DNA from: DATDAH01 sp036525535
GTDB taxonomy: Bacteria > Actinomycetota > Acidimicrobiia > Acidimicrobiales > DATDAH01
Reading direction: 5' to 3'
Length of the DNA: 36,558 nt
NCBI GenBank assembly: GCA_036525535.1
Contig: DATDAH010000261.1
Span: 1-36,558 of the forward strand
Shown: piece after piece, positions 21,823 through 29,384 of the stretch
Layout of the letters: each line of letters starts with the position of its first letter
How positions within the stretch are numbered: position 1 is the first letter of the stretch
Notes under the pieces: generated by a model
What the model saw: the letters and a program-made list of their open reading frames with translations, nothing else
What the model was told of the DNA's origin: nothing
Database searches by the model: none
Position numbers and translations under genes: made by a program

Positions 21823-22149
21823 ATGGCAGAAGGCATCAGCGACCTCACCGACGCCACCTTCGACGAGGAGATCGGCGGCGCAGACGGCCCCGTGCTCGTC
21901 GACTTCTGGGCCGAGTGGTGCGGTCCCTGCAAGATGATCGCCCCCGTCCTCGAGGAGATCGCGTCAGAGCACGACTCGCTCCGCATCACCAAGCTCAACG
22001 TGGACGACAACCCCGACGCCGCGCGCCGCTACGGCGTGATGAGCATCCCGACCATGATCGTCTTCAAGGACGGTCAGGAGGCCAAGCGCCTCATCGGGGC
22101 CAAGGGCAAGGGTCAGATGGTCCAGGAGCTGTCCGAGTACCTGGCCTGA
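21823..22149 (+). CDS. trxA: Thioredoxin
   Basis: TrxA is the general cytoplasmic disulfide reductant recycled by TrxB. The active site WCGPC is at residues 32-36 in DFWAEWCGPCKMIAPVLEEIA. The cis-proline loop SIPTMIVFKDG and the buried acidic residue preceding the active-site strand are present. At 108 residues it is a standard single-domain thioredoxin. AAGGAG precedes the ATG by about 10 nt. It is followed by a strong hairpin terminator. Confidence 0.97.
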   Translation: MAEGISDLTDATFDEEIGGADGPVLVDFWAEWCGPCKMIAPVLEEIASEHDSLRITKLNVDDNPDAARRYGVMSIPTMIVFKDGQEAKRLIGAKGKGQMVQELSEYLA

Positions 22150-22167
22150 CCCGGCCATGATCTGGCC

Positions 22168-22200
22168 ACGGGCCGCCGTCCTCCCGGGACGGCGGCCCGT
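22168..22200 (+). terminator. Strong GC hairpin after trxA
   Basis: A perfect 14-bp stem (22168-22181 with 22187-22200), extendable by one pair, with a 5-base loop lies 18 bases past the trxA stop. There is no T run, as often in high-GC actinobacteria. Confidence 0.65.
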
Positions 22201-22254
22201 GTCGCGCCTGCTCCCCTGGTGGTGTTCACGCCGTGTGGTTGGTAGGAACCTGCC

Positions 22255-23253
22255 GTGCCCGAACTCACCGACGACGGCCTGCCCCTCGGGCGTGGCGCGC
22301 ACGGCGAGGCGGTGCGGGACGTCCAACGACGCCTCGGCGCACTCGGCCACCACCTCGGCGAGGATCCTGCCGGCGACTTCGGCGCCGCCACCGAGGTGGC
22401 CGTCGTCGACTTCCAGGCCCAGCGGGGCCTGCCGGCCGACGGGATCGTCGGGCCGGTGACCTGGGCCGCCCTGGTCGAGGCCGGGTGGCGCCTGGGCGAC
22501 CGGTTCCTCTACCACCGCACCCCCATGCAGCGGGGCGACGACGTGGCCGAGCTGCAGTCGAGCCTCGGTGCGCTCGGCTTCGATGCCGGCCGGGTCGACG
22601 GGATCTGCGGGCCGGACACAGCCCGGGCCCTCGAGGAGTTCCAGCGCAACAGCGGCCTTACGCCGGACGGGATCTGCGGGCCGGACTCGGTCTCTGCCCT
22701 CCGTCGCCTGGCCGGGCGACGGGCAGGACCGACCAGTGTGGCCCAGGCCCGCGAAGCCGTCGCCCTCCGAGACGCGCCGCGCCACCTGGGCGAGCGCCGC
22801 ATCGTGATCGGGGCCCCGGGGACCCTCGATGCCCTCGCCGACCGGGTCTGTCGGTTGCTGAGCGACGCCGGAGCCGTGGTCACCGTCCTACACGCCGCCG
22901 ACGGTTCGACCCAGGCCAGGGAAGCCAATGATCTGGCCGGCGAGCTCTACGTCGGCCTCCGCCTGGTGGCCGAGCCGACCTGCCGTCTCTCCTTCTACGC
23001 CACCGCGGGCTTCGAGTCCGTCGGCGGGCGACGCTTGGCCGAGCTGGGCGGAACGGAACTGGGAACCGTTCTTGCTACAGAGCCGGTGGTGCGAGGCATG
23101 CGCCTCCCCGTGCTGCGGGAGACGAAGATGCCGGCGGTGGTCTGCGAGCTCGGCCCGGTGGACGAGGTCGTGGTCCAGTCCGCCGACCTGGCCGCGGCCC
23201 TCACCCGTGGCATCGCCACCTGGGTCGAACACCGCCTGGACGGCGCGCTCTAG
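22255..23253 (+). CDS. cwlM: CwlM-like protein: two peptidoglycan-binding domains and a degenerate amidase
   Basis: Two PG_binding_1 domains (about 12-75, with the DGIVGPVTW motif, and about 88-153, with DGICGPDSVSAL) precede an amidase_3-like domain (about 180-330). The position after trxA and before parB is that of mycobacterial cwlM (Rv3915). The amidase's first zinc histidine is lost (RRIVIGAPG where DPGHGG is expected), and the usual SLH-type histidine is replaced (YVGLRLVAEP). The late catalytic-type glutamate (VVCELG) remains. It is therefore probably non-hydrolytic. Mycobacterial CwlM acts as a kinase-regulated activator of MurA; the same role here is inference. It starts at GTG 22255 with TAGGAA 6 nt upstream. 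Confidence 0.85.
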   Translation: MPELTDDGLPLGRGAHGEAVRDVQRRLGALGHHLGEDPAGDFGAATEVAVVDFQAQRGLPADGIVGPVTWAALVEAGWRLGDRFLYHRTPMQRGDDVAELQSSLGALGFDAGRVDGICGPDTARALEEFQRNSGLTPDGICGPDSVSALRRLAGRRAGPTSVAQAREAVALRDAPRHLGERRIVIGAPGTLDALADRVCRLLSDAGAVVTVLHAADGSTQAREANDLAGELYVGLRLVAEPTCRLSFYATAGFESVGGRRLAELGGTELGTVLATEPVVRGMRLPVLRETKMPAVVCELGPVDEVVVQSADLAAALTRGIATWVEHRLDGAL

Positions 23254-23350
23254 CCGCCGGATCAGCCGATCTGGTGGTCGGTTTCGCGCGGAGCGTGGTC
23301 AATGGGCGGAGCCGCCCCGAAACCCTCGACCTGAACCTCGACTTGGGGGG

Positions 23351-23383
23351 TTATCCACAAGCTGTGGCTAAACCTGTGGTCAA
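23351..23383. promoter_or_regulatory. Cluster of DnaA boxes between cwlM and parB
   Basis: TTATCCACA (23351-23359) is a perfect E. coli-type DnaA box. TGTGGCTAA (23363-23371) is an inverted box with one mismatch, three bases away, and TGTGGTCAA (23375-23383) is a third, weaker box. They lie in the 178-bp convergent gap, about 6 kb from dnaA. Confidence 0.5.
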
Positions 23384-23431
23384 CGGCCGTTCGCCCCGGA
23401 ATAGCGGGGGTTCAGCCGGGGGACCGCGGGC

Positions 23432-24301
23432 TCAGTCGCCGGCGATGATGATCCGGTAGAGCCGCTCGAGATCGTCCAGGTCGGCGAACTCGACCACGAT
23501 CTTGCCCCGCTTGGCCCCCGTCTGGACCGCCACCCGGGTGTCGAGGTGGCTCGAGAGCAACTCCTCCAACTCGAGGAGGGCGGCAGGACGGGTCGTGCCC
23601 GGTTGCGGAGAATCATCGGGCGCCTTCGGGCGGGCCGGGGCTCCCTCCTTCACCGCCTGCTCCACCTGCCGGACCGACCAGCCCTCGGCCACCGCCTGCT
23701 CCGCCAGGCGCTGCTGCTCGACCCGGTCCTCCACGCCGAGCAGCGCCCGGGCGTGGGCGGCCGCGAGGCGACCGTCGATGAGCAGGCCCTGGATGGCCGG
23801 CGGAAGGTTGAGGAGGCGGAGGGTGTTGGCCACCGACGGCCGGCTCTTGCCGATCCGCTGCGCCAGTTGCTGCTGGGTGAACCCGAAGTCGTCGATGAGT
23901 TGCTGGTAGGCCGCGGCCTCCTCCAGCGCGTTCAGGTCCTGACGGTGGAGGTTCTCGATGACCGCGTGCTCCAGCGCGGAGACGTCCCGCACCTCCCGCA
24001 CGATGGCCGGGATGACGGTGAGGCCGGCCTGCTGGGCCGCCCGCCAGCGCCGCTCCCCCGCGATCAGTTGGTAGGCGCCGTCACCGTCCGGCCGGACCAG
24101 GATCGGCTGCAGCACACCGACCTGCTCGATGGAGTCGGCCAGCGAGGCGATGCCGGCATCGTCGAACTCCGATCGAGGCTGGAACGGGTTGGGGACGATC
24201 GAGTTCATGGGCAGTTCCTGAAAACTGGCGCCCAGCTCGTCTTCTGCATCTTCCGGGATCAGGGCCCCCAGGCCCCGGCCCAGGCCGCTACGCCGCGCCA
24301 C
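23432..24301 (-). CDS. parB: Chromosome-partitioning protein ParB
   Basis: ParB binds parS near the origin, hydrolyses CTP and loads condensin, working with ParA. The CTP-binding GERRWRA (82-88) and ENLHRQDLN (116-124) boxes, the helix-turn-helix FTQQQLAQRIGKSRPSVANTL (141-161) and the C-terminal dimerisation segment ending LERLYRIIIAG are all present. It starts at GTG 24301 with MARRSGLGRGLGALIP, the ParA-stimulating N-terminal motif. It overlaps the parA end by 3 bases beyond the stop region (24288-24301). At 289 residues the length is normal. Confidence 0.96.
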   Translation of the reverse strand: MARRSGLGRGLGALIPEDAEDELGASFQELPMNSIVPNPFQPRSEFDDAGIASLADSIEQVGVLQPILVRPDGDGAYQLIAGERRWRAAQQAGLTVIPAIVREVRDVSALEHAVIENLHRQDLNALEEAAAYQQLIDDFGFTQQQLAQRIGKSRPSVANTLRLLNLPPAIQGLLIDGRLAAAHARALLGVEDRVEQQRLAEQAVAEGWSVRQVEQAVKEGAPARPKAPDDSPQPGTTRPAALLELEELLSSHLDTRVAVQTGAKRGKIVVEFADLDDLERLYRIIIAGD

Positions 24302-25163
24302 GGTTGGCCACCTCCTCGGCCAGGCGCCGGTACGCCCAGGCCCCTCGGGACTTCGGATCGAACGTGGTGATGGGCTGCCCGTAGGACGGCGCCTCGGACA
24401 GGCGCACCGTGCGGGGGATGACGGTGTCGGTCACCTTCGCGCCCAGGTGCTCGCGCACGTCGGTGGCCACGTCCTCGGCCAGCGTCGTGCGGGCGTCGTA
24501 CATCACCAGGACCACGGTGCTGACCTCCAGCATGGGGTTCAGCGCCTTCTGGACCAGCTCGACGTTGCGCAGCAGCTGGCCGAGGCCTTCGAGGGCGTAG
24601 TACTCACACTGGATGGGGACCAGGACCTCCCCCACGGCGGCGAAGGCGTTGAGGGTGAGCAGGCCGAGGGACGGTGGGCAGTCGATGAGGACGTAGTCGT
24701 AGTCGTCCTTCACCGGGGCCAAGGCCGTGCGCAGCCGCAGCTCCCGGGACATGGCGGACACCAGCTCGATCTCGGCGCCGGCCAGGTCCAGGCTGGCGGG
24801 AGCCACGAAGAGGTTGCGGACCTCGCTGGGCTCGATGCAGTCCTCGATGGGCACGTCGTCCAGGAGGACGTCGTACATCGTGGCGTCGAGCTCTCGGATG
24901 TTCAGGCCGAGGCCGGTGCTGGCGTTGCCCTGAGGGTCGAGATCGACCACGAGGACCCGCAGGCCCCGTTCGGCCAGGCCGGCGCCCAGGTTGACCGCGG
25001 TGGTCGTCTTGCCCACCCCGCCCTTCTGGTTGGCCACGGCGATGACCCGAGGATTCCGGGGCCTCGGCAGGGGGATCGTCAGGTCGGGCTGGTACTCCTT
25101 GGCTCCCACCCGTTCATCGTCGTCCTCCGCACGGGCGCGATTACGACCACGGGTCCTCGCCAT
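24288..25163 (-). CDS. parA: Chromosome-partitioning ATPase ParA
   Basis: ParA is the nucleoid-bound ATPase that moves ParB-parS complexes. The deviant Walker A KGGVGKTT (47-54) with the signature lysine, Walker A'-type LVVDLDPQGNASTGLG (71-86), and Walker B YVLIDCPPSLGLLTLNA are intact. The ATG at 25163 is preferred over GTG 25190 because GGAAGG lies about 10 nt upstream. This gives 291 residues with a basic N-terminal tail (MARTRGRNRARAEDDD) suited to DNA contact. The parS-like sites lie 0.3 kb upstream, in the gap after rsmG. Confidence 0.96.
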   Translation of the reverse strand: MARTRGRNRARAEDDDERVGAKEYQPDLTIPLPRPRNPRVIAVANQKGGVGKTTTAVNLGAGLAERGLRVLVVDLDPQGNASTGLGLNIRELDATMYDVLLDDVPIEDCIEPSEVRNLFVAPASLDLAGAEIELVSAMSRELRLRTALAPVKDDYDYVLIDCPPSLGLLTLNAFAAVGEVLVPIQCEYYALEGLGQLLRNVELVQKALNPMLEVSTVVLVMYDARTTLAEDVATDVREHLGAKVTDTVIPRTVRLSEAPSYGQPITTFDPKSRGAWAYRRLAEEVANRGAA

Positions 25164-25454
25164 CGGCGCCCATCCTTCCTGTTCGGCCACCCAAACGCAA
25201 GGACCCTCGACCTCCGTCGAGGCGCGCCAGCTTCCGCTCCACCACCGTCATGCGCCGACGGCCCTGCGGCAGTAGGGCTCCGACCCGAACGCCTCGCGCT
25301 CGGCGATGAGGCGACGAGGCGGGGGATCACGCCAGCTGACGACGTGGGGTCCGGTCGATCACCCGCTGGGCGCCGCCGACGTTCGGCGGCGGTCATCGAC
25401 CGGGACAGAAGTAGAAGCCCACCGACGGTTGCTCGTCCCTGGGACATGGGGAGG

Positions 25455-25468
25455 GTTTCCCGGGGAAC
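25455..25468. other. parS-like site 1
   Basis: GTTTCCCGGGGAAC differs from the bacterial parS core GTTTCACGTGAAAC at three positions but keeps the GTTTC and AAC ends. It lies in the 345-bp gap between rsmG and parA, the usual location for parS. The rest of that gap (25164-25454) holds no recognisable gene. Confidence 0.45.
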
Positions 25469-25491
25469 AAATGACGCCCGCCAGAGGAAAG

Positions 25492-25505
25492 GTTTCACGG
25501 GGAAC
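25492..25505. other. parS-like site 2
   Basis: GTTTCACGGGGAAC has two mismatches to GTTTCACGTGAAAC. It is 37 bp from site 1 and 3 bp from the rsmG stop codon. Confidence 0.55.
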
Positions 25506-25508
25506 ACC

Positions 25509-26096
25509 TCAGAACAGCGGCGCCCGGACCCCACGGCCGGCCCGCCGGGGATAGCGGTCCGGGCACACCGCGACCTGGGCGAGCTCGGCGAAGGCGAAGC
25601 CCTCGGCCAGCCGGTGGACCGCCGAGGAGAGCCCGACCTGCGCCACGCCTTGCTCCGGCCAACGGTTTCCATGGTCCGGGGGCTCGCTCACGAGGAGCCG
25701 GCCGCCGACCCGGAGCAGAGGAGCCGCACACTCCGCCACGACGGGTGGGGGGCCGAACGCCCGAGCGGTCACGACATCGGCGGTGGTCCGGTACGCCGGG
25801 TCCCGGCCCACGTCCTCCGCTCGGCCGTGGACCACGTCGACCCGGTCAGCCAGCCCCAGACGCCGACAGGCGGAGACCAGGTGATCAGCCCGTCGGAGCC
25901 GGCCCTCCACCAGGATCCAGGTCCACGCCGGTGCCGCGAGGGCACAGGGGAGGGCGGGCAGCCCGCCCCCGCTGCCCAGGTCGAAAACGACACCGGGGCC
26001 TCCACCCAGCAACTGGGTGAAGGCCCCGGCGTGACGAAGTTGGTCCTCGAGGGGACCCTGACCGATCCAACCGAGCCCCTGGGCCTCGGTCAGCAC
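25509..26096 (-). CDS. rsmG: 16S rRNA (guanine-N7) methyltransferase RsmG
   Basis: RsmG (GidB) methylates N7 of G527 in 16S rRNA using SAM. SAM-binding motif I is VFDLGSGGGLPALPCAL (38-54), then DVVHGRAEDV and VVTARAFGPPPVVAE. The C-terminus PRRAGRGVRAPLF matches the family. GTG 26096 is the first usable start after the jag stop (26110) and begins with the family-like LTEAQGLGWIGQGPLEDQLRHA. At 195 residues it is slightly short but complete. Loss of this gene gives low-level streptomycin resistance in other bacteria. Confidence 0.94.
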   Translation of the reverse strand: MLTEAQGLGWIGQGPLEDQLRHAGAFTQLLGGGPGVVFDLGSGGGLPALPCALAAPAWTWILVEGRLRRADHLVSACRRLGLADRVDVVHGRAEDVGRDPAYRTTADVVTARAFGPPPVVAECAAPLLRVGGRLLVSEPPDHGNRWPEQGVAQVGLSSAVHRLAEGFAFAELAQVAVCPDRYPRRAGRGVRAPLF

Positions 26097-26109
26097 GGCG
26101 GTCAGGGTC

Positions 26110-27102
26110 TCACTCAGGGGCGATCACGACCCGTCGGCGGGGATCCTCACCCTCGGAACGGGTCACCACGCCCTCGATGTCGTTGACGGTGTCGTGGACG
26201 ACCTTCCGGTCGGCCGCCCCCATGGGCTCGAGGGCCCGGGCCTGGCCTGAATCCAGCACGGCCGCCGCCGCATCCTGCGTGAACCGCTCCAGCGCGGCCT
26301 TGCGGCGCTCCCGGTAGCCGGCCACGTCCACCCGGATGCGGGTCGAGAGGCCACCGCCCTGCTGGCGCTGGACCACGGTCTTGGTCAGCTCCTGCAGGGC
26401 CCACAGCGTGCGGCCCTTGGGGCCGATCAGCAGACCGAGGTCGTTGCCGTCGATGCGCACCTCGACGGCCTCGTCGACCTCCTCCGAGCTCACGTCGGCG
26501 GTCAGCCCGAAGGCCTCGACCAGCCCGGAGAGGAACTCCTCCGCCGCCGCCGCCTGCTCCTGGACACTCGCTTCGGTCATCGGTTCACCTTTGTCTTCCT
26601 TGGGTCGATCGTTGTCACGGGACCGCTCACGGCCGCCCTCGTTCCGAGAGGACCGGTTTCGGCCACCCCCGTCGTTGCCCCGGGACCGGCCCCCACCGCG
26701 GCCCCCGCCGTTGCCGCCCCCCGAACCGCCGCGCTCGCGGTCATCGTCCTGCTTGCGGTCCTGATCCTTGTCCCGGTCGGAGGCCTCGGCGCGGGAGCGG
26801 CCGCCGCCGTTGCCACCACCCCGACTGCTGCGGGAGCGGCCGCCGCCGTTGCCGCTTCCCGAACGGCTGCGCTCGCGGCCGCCGCCGCCCGAACGACGGC
26901 GACCCCGCTCCTGCTTGGGCCGCGGCGAGGTCGGCCGGACCCGAGCGCGGACCTTGGCGTCGCCGCGGGTCAGCCCGAACAGGCCGCTGCGGGGCTCTTC
27001 CAGGACTTCGAACTCGGCATCACGGTCGTCGACACCGAGCTCGTCGAGGGCCCGTTCCTTGGCCTCGTCGATCGTCTTGCCGCTGGTCTGTACCCACTCC
27101 AC
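26110..27102 (-). CDS. jag: Jag/KhpB RNA-binding protein with long RGG-like linker
   Basis: Jag is an RNA-binding protein linked to YidC and cell-wall or division control. Residues 1-55 are a Jag_N domain (VQTSGKTIDEAKERALDELG, with SGLFGLTRGDAKV). Residues about 57-172 are a Gly/Arg/Ser/Asp-rich disordered linker. The KH domain has GLLIGPKGR (223-231) and the R3H domain has RKVVH (299-303). The mycobacterial homologue lacks Jag_N and the long linker. GTG 27102 follows the yidC stop by 4 nt with an AGAGG site. An in-frame ATG at 26580 with AAAGGTG upstream could start a shorter KH-R3H form. Confidence 0.92.
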   Translation of the reverse strand: MEWVQTSGKTIDEAKERALDELGVDDRDAEFEVLEEPRSGLFGLTRGDAKVRARVRPTSPRPKQERGRRRSGGGGRERSRSGSGNGGGRSRSSRGGGNGGGRSRAEASDRDKDQDRKQDDDRERGGSGGGNGGGRGGGRSRGNDGGGRNRSSRNEGGRERSRDNDRPKEDKGEPMTEASVQEQAAAAEEFLSGLVEAFGLTADVSSEEVDEAVEVRIDGNDLGLLIGPKGRTLWALQELTKTVVQRQQGGGLSTRIRVDVAGYRERRKAALERFTQDAAAAVLDSGQARALEPMGAADRKVVHDTVNDIEGVVTRSEGEDPRRRVVIAPE

Positions 27103-27106
27103 GGAT

Positions 27107-28099
27107 CTACCTCTTCTTCTTACGGGGACGGGGCTGGGGGAGCGACGGGGTGGTGCCGCTACGACCCGACGTGCGCTTGCTGGTGTTGCCCTTCGACTTG
27201 CCATTGGTGGACGGTCCGCCGCGGGACGGGGTCGGCTTTCCCTTGGTGCCCCCGGGGTTCGCCTTGCCATCGCCGGCCTCGGACTTCTTGGCCTTCGGCT
27301 TCTCGTCGGACTCGACCTCGATGACGCCGGCCGCCAGGGCGTCATCGGAGTAGATCGTGCGGGTGATCAACCACTGTTGGCCCACCCGGAACAAGTTGGA
27401 GGTCACGAAGTAGAGGACCAGGGCGCCGGGCAGCCCGAAGGAGATCACGCCGATGAAGGCGGGCAGGATCTTCATGATCATCTGCTGCTGGGCGTTCTGG
27501 CTCTGCTGGTTCTGGCTCCGACCCTGGATCTGGGCCTGCTGCACGTACCCGGACACCAGGACGAGGACGATCATCACGGCGTAGGGCAGGAAGGTGACGA
27601 AGTTGTCGCTCAGGGCGTCCGAGGGGCTGATGGCCAGGTTGATCCCGAGCCAGTCCATCGTGTTGTGCGAGACCAGGCTCTGGTACAGCTCGGAGCTGTG
27701 GCTGAGGTACTTCGGGTCGAAGCAGCCCCCCGTCGGACAGACGTTCGAGACCGGCGTGTCCGCCTGGCCCGCGGTCAGGCCGCTGAGGACCCGGTAGAGG
27801 ATGATGAAGACCGGCATCTGGATGAGCAGAGGCAGACACGAGGCGAGCGGGTTGATCCCGTTCTCCTTGTAGAACGCCATCAGCTCCTCGTTCTGGCGCT
27901 GCCGGTCGTCCTTGTTCTCCTTCTGGATCCGCTTCATCTCCGGCTGGAGCTGCTGCATGCGCAGCATCGACTTCGTGCCCCGCAGCGTGAGCGGAGTGAG
28001 AACGAGCATCACTGTCAGTGTGAGCAGGATGATCATGCCCCCGTACGAGGGCCAGATCTCGTAGAACCAGGCCATCAGGTTCGCGAGCGGTTCGAACAT
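27107..28099 (-). CDS. yidC: Membrane protein insertase YidC/Oxa1
   Basis: YidC inserts membrane proteins alone or with Sec. Membrane helices are visible near residues 15-40 (YGGMIILLTLTVMLVLTPLTL), 80-105 (PLASCLPLLIQMPVFIILYRVL), 168-188 and 215-245. The cytoplasmic hairpin is rich in Gln/Lys/Arg (QQLQPEMKRIQKENKDD), and the hydrophilic-groove arginine lies in the first helix's TLRGT. A Lys/Ser/Gly-rich C-terminal tail ends RPRKKKR and may bind ribosomes. Its ATG directly abuts the yidD stop, with AGAAGGTGG inside yidD as the binding site. At 330 residues it is the Gram-positive-type short form. Confidence 0.96.
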   Translation of the reverse strand: MFEPLANLMAWFYEIWPSYGGMIILLTLTVMLVLTPLTLRGTKSMLRMQQLQPEMKRIQKENKDDRQRQNEELMAFYKENGINPLASCLPLLIQMPVFIILYRVLSGLTAGQADTPVSNVCPTGGCFDPKYLSHSSELYQSLVSHNTMDWLGINLAISPSDALSDNFVTFLPYAVMIVLVLVSGYVQQAQIQGRSQNQQSQNAQQQMIMKILPAFIGVISFGLPGALVLYFVTSNLFRVGQQWLITRTIYSDDALAAGVIEVESDEKPKAKKSEAGDGKANPGGTKGKPTPSRGGPSTNGKSKGNTSKRTSGRSGTTPSLPQPRPRKKKR

Positions 28100-28357
28100 C
28101 TAGACCACCTTCTGGTCAGGGGAAGCGGGGGAGTGGCGGGGCTCGGGCACCAGGTCGATGCCGTGGGCCCCCCAGGGATGGCAGCGGCACAAGCGGCGGG
28201 CGGCCAGTCCTGTGCCCCGGAGCGCACCGTGGACCTCCACGGCCTCCAGGGCGTACGCCGAACAGGTCGGGAAGAAGCGACAGGGGCTGGGGCGACCGCT
28301 CCGCAGGTGTTGATAGCCCACGATCAGGGCGCGCAGGGCTCGGGCGGAGCGACTCAC
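28100..28357 (-). CDS. yidD: Membrane protein insertion efficiency factor YidD
   Basis: YidD is a small membrane-associated protein assisting YidC. The 85-residue frame has the family core ALIVGYQHLRSGRPSPCRFFPTCSAYALEAVE, including the conserved cysteine pattern (CRFFPTCSAYA) and LCRCHPWGAHGIDLVPEP. GTG 28357 overlaps the rnpA stop by 4 nt (GTGA). Its own stop directly precedes the yidC start. Confidence 0.95.
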   Translation of the reverse strand: MSRSARALRALIVGYQHLRSGRPSPCRFFPTCSAYALEAVEVHGALRGTGLAARRLCRCHPWGAHGIDLVPEPRHSPASPDQKVV

Positions 28358-28677
28358 GCCGGCACCGCCAGGCGCTCGAGCGCCGCCGCCAGCCGCCGCG
28401 CGAGTTCGGCGTGGGTGGCCGTGGCGGCGGCGGGTGCGGCCACGATCAGGTAGTCCCCACCCGGTGGGGTGGCCTCCCGCCAGAGCGCCCGCAGGCGACG
28501 ACGAAGGCGGTTGCGGGCCACGGCGGGCCCCACCTTGCGGCCGACGGCGAAAGCCACCCTGGGCGCGGTGTCCGCCGACCGGTGGACCACGGTCAGCGGG
28601 CCCTCCCGGACCCGGCGGCCCTGGCGCGCCAGTGCCGCGAACGAGTCTCGTCCGCGCACGACCAGGAGCTTCGCCAT
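28354..28677 (-). CDS. rnpA: Ribonuclease P protein component
   Basis: RnpA is the protein subunit of RNase P, which trims tRNA 5' ends. The 107-residue frame contains VAFAVGRKVGPAVARNRLRRRLRALWRE, the RNR signature of the family. The C-terminus is Ala-rich (PAAATATHAELARRLAAALERL). It lies 33 bp after rpmH and overlaps yidD by 4 nt, the near-universal rpmH-rnpA-yidD order. Confidence 0.95.
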   Translation of the reverse strand: MAKLLVVRGRDSFAALARQGRRVREGPLTVVHRSADTAPRVAFAVGRKVGPAVARNRLRRRLRALWREATPPGGDYLIVAAPAAATATHAELARRLAAALERLAVPA

Positions 28678-28710
28678 GTCACTGAGCGACCGTTCTGCAC
28701 CGCCCGGGAA

Positions 28711-28845
28711 TCAGGCGGAGAGGCGAGCGCGGCCCCGCTGGCGCCGGCCCCGCAGGATCGCCCGGCCACCCCGGGACGACATCCGGTGGCGAAAGCCGTG
28801 CTTCCGCGCCCGCCGACGGCGGTTGGGCTGGTAGGTGCGCTTCAT
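28711..28845 (-). CDS. rpmH: 50S ribosomal protein L34
   Basis: The 44-residue, strongly basic protein MKRTYQPNRRRRARKHGFRHRM through RGRRQRGRARLSA is L34 (bL34), located at the bottom of the large subunit. A GGAGG site 5 nt before the ATG at 28845 decides the start. It is the first gene of the minus-strand rpmH-rnpA-yidD-yidC-jag-rsmG series, driven from the shared region with dnaA. Confidence 0.97.
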   Translation of the reverse strand: MKRTYQPNRRRRARKHGFRHRMSSRGGRAILRGRRQRGRARLSA

Positions 28846-29019
28846 CTGGTCCTCCAAGGGCCGCCCGGGCCGAGGTTGATGCCGGGTGGCGAGATCGGTT
28901 GGCGTTCGCCCCATCGGATCACCCGAGACAACGGGAAAACACACGGGAACACGCCCCGACCACCTGAAGATGCCGGTGGCCGGTCACGTTTGCCGGTCGA
29001 CCCGGCACACGATCGCGCC

Positions 29020-29049
29020 ACGCTAGACCCGCGCGACCCCCAGCGGCAA
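29020..29049 (-). promoter_or_regulatory. Promoter of the rpmH operon
   Basis: On the minus strand TTGCCG (29049-29044) is followed after 18 bp by TAGCGT (29025-29020). This is one of the few places here with both -35-like and -10-like boxes. It would give rpmH a leader of about 165 nt. Confidence 0.5.
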
Positions 29050-29303
29050 CCAGCCGGGCACCGGACCTGGTCGGCCACGACCCCGGGGTCGGTCCGTCCC
29101 GACTACGCTGTACGCGAATTGCCCACTGACCAGGGGAAACGACCTCGTCTCGCAGCGGCCCAGGGGCGGTGCTAGGTTCCTCGCCCTGCGTAGACAGGAA
29201 GCGCACCCGGCCGGTCCCGACCCCGTCGGAGCGGACGGGCCTCATCGAGAACGGCAGTTGTGGCCAGGACGATTCGGTCAGTGACGATCGACCCTGCTCG
29301 CTG

Positions 29304-29338
29304 TTTTCCACAGGGGCGTCCACAAGCTGTGGACGCCC
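29304..29338. promoter_or_regulatory. DnaA boxes and an 11-bp-arm inverted repeat before dnaA
   Basis: TTTTCCACA (29304-29312) is a one-mismatch DnaA box. An 11-bp perfect inverted repeat (29314-29324 with 29328-29338, spacer AGC) then contains opposed GTCCACA/TGTGGAC half-boxes. It ends 46 nt before the dnaA GTG and is followed by CTTTCG. It could be a DnaA autoregulatory site, a leader hairpin, or both. Confidence 0.5.
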
Positions 29339-29384
29339 TTTCGCATGACGTACAACCGGGTTTTGGCTGGGGAGCTGGTGGCTG

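Larger units (their letters stand above)
28846..29384. other. 539-bp divergent regulatory region between rpmH and dnaA
   Basis: No gene is supported here. The rpmH-facing promoter is at 29020-29049. Toward dnaA there are -10-like TACGCT (29104-29109) and TAGGTT (29173-29178) without clear -35 boxes. DnaA boxes and a long inverted repeat lie at 29304-29338. Confidence 0.7.

Noticed and set aside
23284..23297. Weak parS-like sequence in the cwlM-parB gap
   Set aside because: At least three mismatches even to the local variant; not distinguishable from chance.
23304..23317. Short GGGCG/CGCCC hairpin in the cwlM-parB gap as a terminator
   Set aside because: Only 5-6 bp with no T run; too weak in DNA of this GC content.
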